Assembly: GCA_007120555.1 (NCBI GenBank)
Contig: SKNL01000269.1
Location: 1-7,621 of the forward strand
DNA: 7,621 nucleotides
DNA from: Balneolales bacterium
GTDB lineage: Bacteria; Bacteroidota; Rhodothermia; Balneolales; Natronogracilivirgulaceae
Reading direction: 5' to 3'
Part shown: positions 1 to 6,502 of the stretch, piece after piece
Position numbering within the stretch: position 1 is the stretch's first letter
Layout: every line of letters begins with the position of its first letter
The notes under the pieces: model-generated
What the model was told of the DNA's origin: nothing
Databases searched by the model: none
The model's input: the letters and a program-made list of their open reading frames with translations, nothing else
Translations under genes and position numbers: made by a program

Positions 1-269
1 ACAAAATGGTCGTCCAGCTCTCCGTCAATGACCATCTGAGATGCCTTCACAACATATTTCGCCACATTGCCCGGCAACATCCCCAGGTCCTCGTTGACCA
101 GGGCGCAGGCCTGTTTTACGTAGCCAAGAGCCTGGATAAAAGCGCGGTCAAAGCGCATATCACTGATCGGAAAGTTCTCTTTGGCCCGCTGGGTCTGGGC
201 TGCGTAAAAAGCATGCTGAGGCACCTTTACCTCACCCATCGAGTCTTTTTCAATTCTGTATTTCGTCAT
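1..269 (-). CDS. fumC: Class II fumarate hydratase, N-terminal part (runs off left edge)
   Basis: This is the first 89 codons of a fumarase C-type protein, cut by the window edge. Fumarase interconverts fumarate and malate in the cytoplasmic TCA cycle. The start reads MTKYRIEKDSMGEVKVP, followed by a FYAAQTQRAKENFPIS stretch. These match the class II fumarase N-terminus (R-x-E-x-D-x-x-G-x-x-x-V-P and A-x-Q-T-Q-R-A-x-x-N-F-P-I-S), where the Q-T-Q-R segment is strongly conserved. Other members of the superfamily, such as aspartase and argininosuccinate lyase, differ here, so fumarase is favoured. The ATG at 269-267 is preceded by AAGGA (minus strand, 282-278) with an 8-base spacer, one of the few good ribosome binding sites in the window. 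It lies 71 bases downstream of the E1 gene on the same strand, with no clear terminator between, so co-transcription is possible. The catalytic regions lie outside the window. Confidence 0.9.
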   Translation of the reverse strand, partial: MTKYRIEKDSMGEVKVPQHAFYAAQTQRAKENFPISDMRFDRAFIQALGYVKQACALVNEDLGMLPGNVAKYVVKASQMVIDGELDDHF

Positions 270-277
270 AGTCAGAG

Positions 278-282
278 TCCTT
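278..282 (-). promoter_or_regulatory. Ribosome binding site of fumC
   Basis: The minus strand reads AAGGA eight bases before the ATG at 269. This fixes the fumarase start. It contrasts with the glycosyltransferase, serine palmitoyltransferase and E1 genes, which show no convincing Shine-Dalgarno sequence. Confidence 0.6.
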
Positions 283-340
283 AAATGTGAACAGATTACT
301 TGAATCACCTGAACATTCGAAAATGCAACTCACAGATGAA

Positions 341-2413
341 TTAATAATGAACCAGCGCATCCACTGCTTTCCTGACGTCATCGATCTGGGGCAGCACATA
401 CTCCTCCAGTGGCGGGGCAAAGGGAATGGGGGAAAATCTGGCGGCGACCCGCTTGACCGGGGCGTCCAGGTGATGAAAAGCTTTATCAGCAATCTGGGCT
501 GCAATTTCCGCACCGAATCCCATGAATTCCTGGTCTTCGTAGATCACAAGGACCCGGTTGGTTTTTGCCACTGATTCCAGGATCGTTTCAGAATCCAGAG
601 GCAGTATGGAGCGGATATCGATTACCTCTATTTCGACACCATTTTCCGCGTATTCCCTGGCCACGTTGAGTGCTTTCTGGACAAGCGCGCCCCAGGTTAC
701 CACGGTCAGGTGCCGGCCTTCCCTGGCAATGGCTGCTTTGCCCAGCGGCACCAGGCAATCACTGTCCGGTTCCGGCCGCCGGGCAAACCCCTGCCGGTAG
801 AGCCCCTTGTGCTCCAGGAAAAGGATGGGATCATCGCTCCGGATGGCGGTCTTCAGCATGCCCTTTGCATCGGCTGCGTTGCTTGGCATCACCACCATGA
901 AACCGGGAAAATGGGAGAAGGTGGCTTCGATGTTCTGGCTGTGGCACAAGCCGCCGTGGATATAGCCGCCTATCGGTACACGAATGACCATCGGGCAGCT
1001 GAAATGGTTGTTGGAGCGGTACCGGAGCGAGTCGATCTGATTCTTGAGCATCTCCATAGCCGGCCAGATGTAATCACCGAACTGGATTTCGACGACCGGT
1101 TTGATACCGCGGACCGCCAGGCCGCACGCCGTGCCGAGTATGGATGCTTCCGAAAGCGGCGAGTTGTAGCAACGATGGCTGCCGAACTGCTCGGTCAGCC
1201 CTCGTGTTGCCGTGAACACCCCGCCCTTCCCGCCGGCCACATCCTCCCCGAACACCACGATATTTTCATCCCGCTCCATCTCTTCCTTCATGGCGTGATT
1301 GATGGCATCCACCATAACGATGGGCTTGCCGGAAGGAGTGGTCTTTTCATATTCGAGCCTGGGCGGACTTTCCGACAGGACATGCCGCAGCGCCTCTTCC
1401 GGGGAAGGGTCGTCCTGTTTCAGGCACCATTCGGTGTCCTTTTCCACCTGGTCACGCACTTCCGATGCCAGATCATCCAGTTCCTGTTCCGCAGCCGTTT
1501 CCGATGCCAGCAGGCGCTGACGCAGTTTTTCGAGCGGGTCGTGCCGAAGATCGTTTTCCAGATCGTCCGGGTCACGGTACTTCTTCTGGTCATCGGATGA
1601 GGAGTGGGGCACCAGTCTCACCACATGCGCGTGCACCAGAGACGGCCCATCCCCTTTTCTTGCCCGCTCCACCGCTTTTTTCATGGCGGCATACGAGTTG
1701 AAAAGGTCCGTTCCATCTACTTCGTGGATTTCCAGATTCTCGAATCCACTAACCGTTTTGGAGATGCTTTTGTTGCTGGTCTGCTCGTCCACCCGGACAC
1801 TTATGGCATATTTGTTGTCCTGAATAACAATGACTACAGGGGCTTTACTGCGTGTGGCCCAATTAAGGAGTTCAAAAAAGACACCCTGTGATGTGCCGCC
1901 TTCCCCGGTGGAGATGTAGGTAACCTCATTGGTTCCCTTGTACATGGATGCCTGGGCCAAGCCCAGTCCGGGCAGGAAATTGGCTCCGATGGCGCTGGAG
2001 GCGGCAAAAATGTGATGTTCACGGCTGTTGAAGTGCGAGGGCATCTGACGTCCGCCGGACGGATCGGTGACCTTGCTCAGGTGCGCTGAAAGGATATCAC
2101 GGGATGTCAGGCCAAAACCGACCGAAAAAGCATGGTCCCGGTAGTACGGAAACGCCCAGTCTTTCTTTTTCTCAAGCGCCATGGCGGCGGCAAGCTGAAT
2201 GGCCTCGTGTCCGGCGCAGCCAATGTGAAAATGTCCGCGCCCCTGTTTGAGAAGAATAAGCATCTTCTCATCGAGCCTCCTCACCAGGAGCATGTTCCGG
2301 TAGATTTCCAGCAACTGCCCCTTTGAGAAGGTGGTTAGAGGTGCGGAACGGACTTTGAAATCTGAATTATTCCTGACCAGCGAGGGCAGCCTGGTCAATG
2401 TCTTAACAGTCAT
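341..2413 (-). CDS. Fused alpha-beta E1 component of a thiamine-dependent 2-oxoacid dehydrogenase (branched-chain type likely)
   Basis: A 690-residue protein joining the two E1 subunits that are separate genes in most bacteria. E1 decarboxylates a 2-oxoacid on thiamine diphosphate and passes the acyl group to the lipoyl domain of E2. The alpha half (about 30-300) has the HFHIGCAGHEA segment at 61-71, the diphosphate/Mg motif beginning G170-E171-G172 and ending near N200 (QDNKYAIS), and the loop VPHSSSDD at 268-275 that matches the phosphorylation-loop region of branched-chain E1 alpha. A charged linker (about 280-355) leads to the beta half, with FGEDV at 388-392 (E390 is the expected thiamine-activating glutamate), HGGLCHSQNIEA at 486-497, and a transketolase C-terminal domain from about 565. 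Substrate could be branched-chain 2-oxoacids or pyruvate; the sequence alone does not settle it. The motif reads GEG rather than the usual GDG, a conservative change. No E2 or E3 gene is in the window. The ATG at 2413 has no clear Shine-Dalgarno, but the alpha domain begins by residue 30, so the true start cannot be far downstream. Confidence 0.88.
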   Translation of the reverse strand: MTVKTLTRLPSLVRNNSDFKVRSAPLTTFSKGQLLEIYRNMLLVRRLDEKMLILLKQGRGHFHIGCAGHEAIQLAAAMALEKKKDWAFPYYRDHAFSVGFGLTSRDILSAHLSKVTDPSGGRQMPSHFNSREHHIFAASSAIGANFLPGLGLAQASMYKGTNEVTYISTGEGGTSQGVFFELLNWATRSKAPVVIVIQDNKYAISVRVDEQTSNKSISKTVSGFENLEIHEVDGTDLFNSYAAMKKAVERARKGDGPSLVHAHVVRLVPHSSSDDQKKYRDPDDLENDLRHDPLEKLRQRLLASETAAEQELDDLASEVRDQVEKDTEWCLKQDDPSPEEALRHVLSESPPRLEYEKTTPSGKPIVMVDAINHAMKEEMERDENIVVFGEDVAGGKGGVFTATRGLTEQFGSHRCYNSPLSEASILGTACGLAVRGIKPVVEIQFGDYIWPAMEMLKNQIDSLRYRSNNHFSCPMVIRVPIGGYIHGGLCHSQNIEATFSHFPGFMVVMPSNAADAKGMLKTAIRSDDPILFLEHKGLYRQGFARRPEPDSDCLVPLGKAAIAREGRHLTVVTWGALVQKALNVAREYAENGVEIEVIDIRSILPLDSETILESVAKTNRVLVIYEDQEFMGFGAEIAAQIADKAFHHLDAPVKRVAARFSPIPFAPPLEEYVLPQIDDVRKAVDALVHY

Positions 2414-2474
2414 AGGTCAGATCTGGTTGATAAACGTACATCACCAATCGATGTTCAGGTCGGGTAAAAAAGGG

Positions 2475-2503
2475 AAAAAAACGGTCTTTTACAAATCAGA
2501 CCA
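2475..2503 (-). terminator. Probable intrinsic terminator after the GNAT-like gene
   Basis: Reading the minus strand, GGTCT (2502-2498) pairs with AGACC (2487-2483) around a 10-base loop. One extra U-G pair at the base (2503/2482) extends the stem, and an unbroken run of seven T (2481-2475) follows. The stop codon of the N-acyltransferase gene lies at the start of the loop. The stem is short, so termination may be partial. It would separate the sphingolipid genes from E1 and fumC. Confidence 0.5.
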
Positions 2504-3641
2504 GAGGTTGGCCATACATGCGGTAAGTCTTTTCTTTATAACCACCTATGCGCTCCACAACACGTAATATACCGGTATTGGTTTCAAGAAGCCAGCCTAC
2601 TTCTGCAGAAACAAAACCGCGGCCAAGACCATTCACCATGGACTCCCTCGTGAGCAGCGCGTCAATTCCGCGACCCTGGTATTCCGGTATAACGCCCATC
2701 AAAGCCGTTCGAATGGAATTGATCTTTCGGCGGTGCCAGAGAAGCTTGAACAGGCCGGTCGGGAACAGGGTGCCGTCCAATTTGGCAAAGACCTGGTTGT
2801 AGTCCGGCAGGGCGATCGAGAACGCCACCGGTTCCCCGTTGACCTCGGCTACATGGGCGTAGTCCGTGTCGATGATCATCTTGAGTTCCTTGCCGAGATG
2901 AATGAACGTATCCATGCTGATCTCGTAAAACCCCCAGTTTTTTGCCCAGGCCCTGTTGAAAACATCATGGATGATCCGCACCTCATCGTCAAACTTGCGC
3001 AGATTAACCTTTCGCACTTCAATACCGGGGGTCCTTTTTTTCACGATCTCAAGTGCCCGGTCCATGCGATCAAAACGTACGGTACTGGAGAGCACTCTGT
3101 AGGCAAACAGGTCCATTTCCTTCTTGAGGCCTGTTTTTTGGATCATTTCATCATAGTACGGCTTTGAGTGCGGCATCATGACGGCGGGACGGTGTTCAAA
3201 CCCTTCTATCTGGATACCGATCTCATCCAGCAGGCCGGGGTTCATGGGTCCCAAAAGTTTGGTGCATCCCCTGAGCTTCAGCCAGTCCCGGACCACGCGG
3301 AACAGAAGGTCGGCGACAAACTGGTTCTCGTTGCACTCAAAAAAGCCGAAAAAACCGGCCGTGTCGTTGTTATGACGATTGTATGCGTGATTGTGGATGG
3401 CGGCTATCCTCCCGGCAACCTTTCCGTTGTCGTACGCGAGGAACAGGGCCATCTCCGCGTCCTTGAAAAAGGGGTTCTTTTGGGGATTCAGGAGGTCTTT
3501 CTGCTGGATTTTGAGCGGTGGCACCCATACCGGATCGTCGGCATAATGGCGGTAAGGAAAATCGATGAACTGCCGGCGTTCTTCTTCCGTGGAGACAAAA
3601 GCCACCCCTTTGAGGTTGCTGAGGTCACTATTTGCATCCAT
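2496..3641 (-). CDS. GNAT-like N-acyltransferase, YghO type; candidate bacterial ceramide synthase
   Basis: A 381-residue soluble protein resembling the YghO group of GNAT-superfamily proteins, which includes the bacterial ceramide synthase described in Caulobacter. I infer that it N-acylates 3-ketosphinganine made by the upstream enzyme. The N-terminal half (about 15-185) looks like one degenerate GNAT fold: VAGRIAAIHN at 75-84, GFFGFFEC at 96-103, a helix around 108-124, then LLGPMNP at 129-135 and PYYDEMIQKTGL at 161-172. The C-terminal half (about 205-381) carries the acyl-CoA pyrophosphate loop signature YQGRGIDALL at 321-330, after VAFSIALPDYN at 272-282. The gene begins 18 bases after the serine palmitoyltransferase stop, which suggests translational coupling. 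I chose the ATG at 3641 because GGAAAAGG lies 5 bases upstream; a GTG at 3656 in the same frame would add five residues. Family assignment is reasonably firm; the ceramide synthase role rests on family and context. Confidence 0.72.
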   Translation of the reverse strand: MDANSDLSNLKGVAFVSTEEERRQFIDFPYRHYADDPVWVPPLKIQQKDLLNPQKNPFFKDAEMALFLAYDNGKVAGRIAAIHNHAYNRHNNDTAGFFGFFECNENQFVADLLFRVVRDWLKLRGCTKLLGPMNPGLLDEIGIQIEGFEHRPAVMMPHSKPYYDEMIQKTGLKKEMDLFAYRVLSSTVRFDRMDRALEIVKKRTPGIEVRKVNLRKFDDEVRIIHDVFNRAWAKNWGFYEISMDTFIHLGKELKMIIDTDYAHVAEVNGEPVAFSIALPDYNQVFAKLDGTLFPTGLFKLLWHRRKINSIRTALMGVIPEYQGRGIDALLTRESMVNGLGRGFVSAEVGWLLETNTGILRVVERIGGYKEKTYRMYGQPLV

Positions 3642-3646
3642 ACTGA

Positions 3647-3654
3647 CCTTTTCC
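3647..3654 (-). promoter_or_regulatory. Ribosome binding site that favours the ATG start at 3641
   Basis: The minus strand reads GGAAAAGG ending five bases before ATG 3641-3639. It lies in the short gap after the serine palmitoyltransferase stop (3662-3660). It would overlap the alternative GTG start (3656-3654), which argues for the downstream ATG. Confidence 0.5.
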
Positions 3655-3659
3655 ACGTA

Positions 3660-4901
3660 TCAGACCTGGATTAGGGAATGGCCGTTATGGTCGATGATGC
3701 CCCGGCGGATACCCACTTTCCGGAAAGCATCCAGGATACTGTCGAGCTGCTCGTTGGTGTGTGTGGCCATGTAACTGGTGCGCAACAGTGACTGTCCGCG
3801 CGGCACGGCGGGCGGAACCACCGCGTTGGCGTAGACCCCTTCCTCGAACAGATCGCGCCAGAACCTGAGGCAATCCATCAGATCACCGATAACGACCGGA
3901 ATGATGGGGGACTGGCTTGTCCAGATGTTGAAGCCAAGATCTTCGAGGCCCTTTCGCATGTAATTGGATATCTCTTCAAGCCGCTCCAGGCGCCAGGTCT
4001 CTTCCTGAAGTACTTCGAGTGCTTTGAGCACGGTAGCCACGTTGGCCGGGGGCATGGAAGCACTGAATATGTGTGCGGGAGAGTGATGCCGAATATATTC
4101 GATCACCTCACGATCACCTACAAGGAATCCGCCGAGGGATGCAAAGGATTTGGAAAACGTACCGCTGACGAGATCCACTTCATCGAGAAGATTGAAAGCC
4201 GAGGCAGAACCGCGTCCGCCTTCGCCAAGCACACCGATCGCGTGCGCATCATCGAGGTAAAGCCGGGCGTTGAATTCCTTCGCAAGTGCAACAAGGTCCG
4301 GGATTTTGGCCAGGGAACCGGACATGGAAAACACACCGTCACTGACAATGATTTTACCGGTTGAGGCGTTCTCGCGCTCCAGGAGCTTTCGCAGATGCTC
4401 CATGTCGTTGTGGTAGTATCGGACCGTTCGGCCGTTGGAAAGGAGCGTGCCTGTCACGATACAGGCATGATTGTCCTTGTCAGAAAAGATCACATCGTTT
4501 CGTCCGGCAATGGTCTGGATGGCCCCTTCATTGGTCTGGTAACCTGTGCTGAACAGAACACAATTATCCTTGCGCATGAAAGCGGCAAGTTTCTCTTCCA
4601 GTTCGAGGTGCAAATCAAGCGTGCCGTTGAGATATCGGGAGCCGGTGCATCCGGTACCATATTTAGTAATCGCCTTCTGCGCCGCTTCCATCAGCCTGAT
4701 ATCATTGGTCAATCCCAGGTAATTGTTGGAACCGGCCATGATGACCTCTTTCCCTTCAATAACCACGACATTGCCATCCGTATCCGTCAGGGGTTTGAAA
4801 TAAGGATACAAACCCTGCTTTTTCACATCATCTGCTGCCGTAAACTGATAAGCCTTGGCAAAGATATCGACTGGGTTGATTTTTTGGTCGGATTGGGCCA
4901 T
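3660..4901 (-). CDS. spt: Serine palmitoyltransferase (alpha-oxoamine synthase family, PLP enzyme)
   Basis: A 413-residue PLP-dependent enzyme of the alpha-oxoamine synthase family. It condenses L-serine with a fatty acyl thioester to 3-ketosphinganine, the first committed step of sphingolipid synthesis. Visible motifs are YGTGCTGSRYLNGTLDLH at 81-98, H145 (KDNHACIVTG, the residue expected to stack on PLP), SDGVFSMSG at 187-195, LDDAHAIGVLG at 216-226 (D218 and H220 contact PLP), the Schiff-base lysine K251 in GTFSKSFASLGGF, and R374 in LLRTSYMATHT. GTFSKSFASLGG and the MATHT tail are typical of serine palmitoyltransferases rather than of 8-amino-7-oxononanoate synthase or 2-amino-3-ketobutyrate CoA ligase, which are the main alternatives. 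No membrane segment is visible, so it should be soluble like other bacterial enzymes. Upstream lie 278 non-coding bases, so it may have its own promoter. No Shine-Dalgarno is seen before the ATG. The GNAT-like gene follows closely, supporting a ceramide operon. Confidence 0.87.
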   Translation of the reverse strand: MAQSDQKINPVDIFAKAYQFTAADDVKKQGLYPYFKPLTDTDGNVVVIEGKEVIMAGSNNYLGLTNDIRLMEAAQKAITKYGTGCTGSRYLNGTLDLHLELEEKLAAFMRKDNCVLFSTGYQTNEGAIQTIAGRNDVIFSDKDNHACIVTGTLLSNGRTVRYYHNDMEHLRKLLERENASTGKIIVSDGVFSMSGSLAKIPDLVALAKEFNARLYLDDAHAIGVLGEGGRGSASAFNLLDEVDLVSGTFSKSFASLGGFLVGDREVIEYIRHHSPAHIFSASMPPANVATVLKALEVLQEETWRLERLEEISNYMRKGLEDLGFNIWTSQSPIIPVVIGDLMDCLRFWRDLFEEGVYANAVVPPAVPRGQSLLRTSYMATHTNEQLDSILDAFRKVGIRRGIIDHNGHSLIQV

Positions 4902-5179
4902 TTAGATCGTGTGCGGTTTGGCTTAGTAAAGCATCAAAAATAACCAATATTGGTGATATTGCACAATTATTTCTGGTATAACAACCATTATCCTTTTTAG
5001 TGCAGTGATTCTGAGGGTTTAACTCTTTTCGGCGGCTGCGACATTACAAAGGCTGCATGCAATGAAAGGAGATCCTTTCTCATGTAGCCATACTACTTAT
5101 TTTTACAGAAAAAAAGTTTATAAACGGCTTTATTTTCAATGAAAAACAGGCATTCGGGAAGAAAACGGGATTGTCGGGG
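4902..5179. other. Intergenic region upstream of serine palmitoyltransferase
   Basis: This 278 bp AT-rich gap contains no coding frame that I can support. It lies between the stop of the glycosyltransferase and the start of spt, both on the minus strand. It holds a candidate promoter with a palindrome nearest spt (listed separately) and a small stem GAAAGG/CCTTTC at 5064-5079 with a 4-base loop and no T tract. A GTTTATAAAC palindrome beside a run of T (minus strand) lies around 5111-5125. Neither is a convincing terminator, so read-through from the glycosyltransferase into spt cannot be excluded. Confidence 0.6.
4935..4966 (-). promoter_or_regulatory. Candidate spt promoter containing a palindrome (possible operator)
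   Basis: On the minus strand TTGTGC (4966-4961) is followed 18 bases later by TATTTT (4942-4937), a weak sigma-70-like pair. The spacer holds the perfect 12-base palindrome ACCAATATTGGT (4943-4954). It extends imperfectly to 24 bases (4937-4960, 10 of 12 pairs matching). A palindrome between the two promoter boxes is where a dimeric repressor would act. The promoter boxes are poor matches, and organisms of this type may use a different consensus, so this is tentative. Confidence 0.3.
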
Positions 5180-6331
5180 TCACCTGCCCTTGTGGTTGTT
5201 GAAGGTCAAAATCTCATTGTAATAGCTGAGAAGCTGGTCAAGCATCCGGTCCCAGTCGTAGGAAAGTGCTTTTTTGCGTGACAAATCCGCCATTATTTTC
5301 TGAAGGTCACTGTTTCCAATGATTTCAAGAAGGCATTTGGTAAACCGATCTTCGTCGGTGGCACCCGCCAGGTACCCGGTTTGACCGTCATCCACCAGTG
5401 AAATATTGCCGACTGCCCTGGCAACTACAGCCGGCAGTCCGGAAGACATCGCTTCCAAAGTGACGTTGCCGAAGGTTTCCGTATCCGAAGGGAAAAAGAA
5501 AACATCACTGCTGGCATACGCCCTGGCCAGTTCACGCCCTCCGAGAAAACCGGTGAAAACAGTATCGGGAAGACTCTTGGCAAGTTTGCTTCGAGCCGGG
5601 CCATCACCAACTACAAGTGTTCGGGCTGACGAATTCAAGCTGGTTATTTTTCTGAAAATACTGGTTACCATATCCAGGTTTTTCTCCCAAACCAAGCGGG
5701 AGACAAAAACAACCACAATATCATCATCTGAGAAACCGAGGGACCGGCGCCAAGCCTGATCCCGCTGGGCCGGGTTGAAAAGGTTGATATCAACGCCGCG
5801 TGACCACAGCTTGAGTTCACAGCCCAGCTTTTCTCTTCGGAGTTCCTGCATGGTGGCAGGGGACGGCACATAAAGATGCTCGCAATTCCTGTAGAACCAG
5901 CGCAGATATGTCCAGAGGGGTTTCTTCAAAAAGCCGAGACGATAGTACTTGAGATAGCTTGAGAAATGCGTGTGGTAAGAGGATACCACCGGAATCTCGT
6001 TTTTCATCGCAAATCGCAAGGCACGGAAGCCCAGCAGATCCGGAGTGGCGATATGGATAAGATCGGGGTCGAAATCACGCAATTTCTGTTTCTCTGCCGA
6101 TGGAAACCCCATGGTGATCCTGTACTCAGGGCGGCCGGGCGAAGGAATGGCGTACACCGGAACATAGTTGCCCTCATGCTGCATTGCCGGCCTCGGTGAC
6201 CATGGACCAAAAACAAGAACGTCATAGCCGCTCTTGCCCAGATATGCCACCAGCCGATTGAGGGTATTGGACACACCATCCCGGATATGGTTGTAGTTTC
6301 CTGTAAAAAGAGCAATTCGGGGCTTCCGCAT
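5180..6331 (-). CDS. GT4-family glycosyltransferase, mannosyltransferase (MgtA-like)
   Basis: A 383-residue retaining glycosyltransferase with the GT-B two-domain fold. It transfers a sugar from a nucleotide donor, probably at the cytoplasmic face of the membrane. The N-terminal acceptor domain starts with PRIALFTGNYNHIRDGVSNT (4-23), whose glycine-containing loop is typical of the GT4 family, followed by YHTHFSSYLKYY at 119-130. The C-terminal donor domain contains WSRGVDINLF at 176-185, FVSRLVWEKN at 209-218 (R212 and K217 expected to hold the donor phosphates), VGDGP at 241-245, and the E-x7-E motif E285 to E293 in TETFGNVTLEAM. This pattern resembles GDP-mannose-dependent alpha-mannosyltransferases and the glycosyltransferases that glycosylate lipids. 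With spt next in line, the acceptor could be ceramide, but diacylglycerol or a polysaccharide intermediate is possible. The ATG at 6331 fits the family N-terminus; an in-frame GTG at 6340 would add three residues. Neither has a clear Shine-Dalgarno. Confidence 0.82.
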   Translation of the reverse strand: MRKPRIALFTGNYNHIRDGVSNTLNRLVAYLGKSGYDVLVFGPWSPRPAMQHEGNYVPVYAIPSPGRPEYRITMGFPSAEKQKLRDFDPDLIHIATPDLLGFRALRFAMKNEIPVVSSYHTHFSSYLKYYRLGFLKKPLWTYLRWFYRNCEHLYVPSPATMQELRREKLGCELKLWSRGVDINLFNPAQRDQAWRRSLGFSDDDIVVVFVSRLVWEKNLDMVTSIFRKITSLNSSARTLVVGDGPARSKLAKSLPDTVFTGFLGGRELARAYASSDVFFFPSDTETFGNVTLEAMSSGLPAVVARAVGNISLVDDGQTGYLAGATDEDRFTKCLLEIIGNSDLQKIMADLSRKKALSYDWDRMLDQLLSYYNEILTFNNHKGR

Positions 6332-6351
6332 GGCAAGCACAAATAAGGACG

Positions 6352-6382
6352 ATTATACGTTCATTGCTTTATTCCCTGTCAG
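6352..6382 (-). promoter_or_regulatory. Candidate promoter for the glycosyltransferase gene
   Basis: The minus strand has a perfect -10 hexamer TATAAT (6357-6352). CTGACA (6382-6377) matches five of six bases of the -35 consensus, with a somewhat long 19-base spacer. Transcription would begin near 6345, giving a leader of roughly 14 bases before the ATG at 6331. This would fit the absence of a Shine-Dalgarno. Confidence 0.4.
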
Positions 6383-6488
6383 GATCGCGATATATTCCAA
6401 TCAGTTCCGATCGCATCCGACACGACCATTCACGCTTTGCCGGAATTACCTGAGCCAGACTCCATACATTTTTTTAAATTAAGGAAAG

Positions 6489-6494
6489 TATACT
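6489..6494 (+). promoter_or_regulatory. Candidate -10 box of the dehydrogenase gene
   Basis: TATACT ends eight bases before the ATG at 6503. No good -35 box is seen at the expected distance, only a T-rich stretch near 6469-6475. If used, transcription would start almost at the ATG, giving a leaderless or nearly leaderless message. AAGGA at 6481-6485 is too far upstream (17 bases) to act as a normal ribosome binding site. Confidence 0.3.
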
Positions 6495-6502
6495 AATTTT
6501 CT

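Noticed and set aside
710..1600. A 296-codon plus-strand open frame opposite the E1 gene
   Set aside because: It lies wholly antisense to the strongly conserved E1 coding sequence and its translation resembles no known family.
2733..3674. Two consecutive plus-strand open frames opposite the GNAT-like gene
   Set aside because: Both are antisense shadows in the same frame; the minus strand carries recognisable family motifs throughout.
3660..4901. Biotin or threonine-pathway enzyme (8-amino-7-oxononanoate synthase or 2-amino-3-ketobutyrate CoA ligase) instead of serine palmitoyltransferase
   Set aside because: The GTFSKSFASLGG and MATHT motifs and the adjoining acyltransferase fit serine palmitoyltransferase better; no biotin or threonine dehydrogenase gene is nearby.
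4395..4943. A 182-codon plus-strand open frame opposite serine palmitoyltransferase
   Set aside because: Antisense shadow of a gene with intact catalytic motifs; no domain or ribosome binding site supports it.
5064..5079. Stem GAAAGG/CCTTTC with a 4-base loop as a terminator of the glycosyltransferase gene
   Set aside because: Only six pairs, no T run on either side, and about 100 bases beyond the stop codon.
5111..5125. GTTTATAAAC palindrome followed by T run on the minus strand as a terminator
   Set aside because: The hairpin would have about three AT-rich pairs after allowing for a loop, too weak to terminate.
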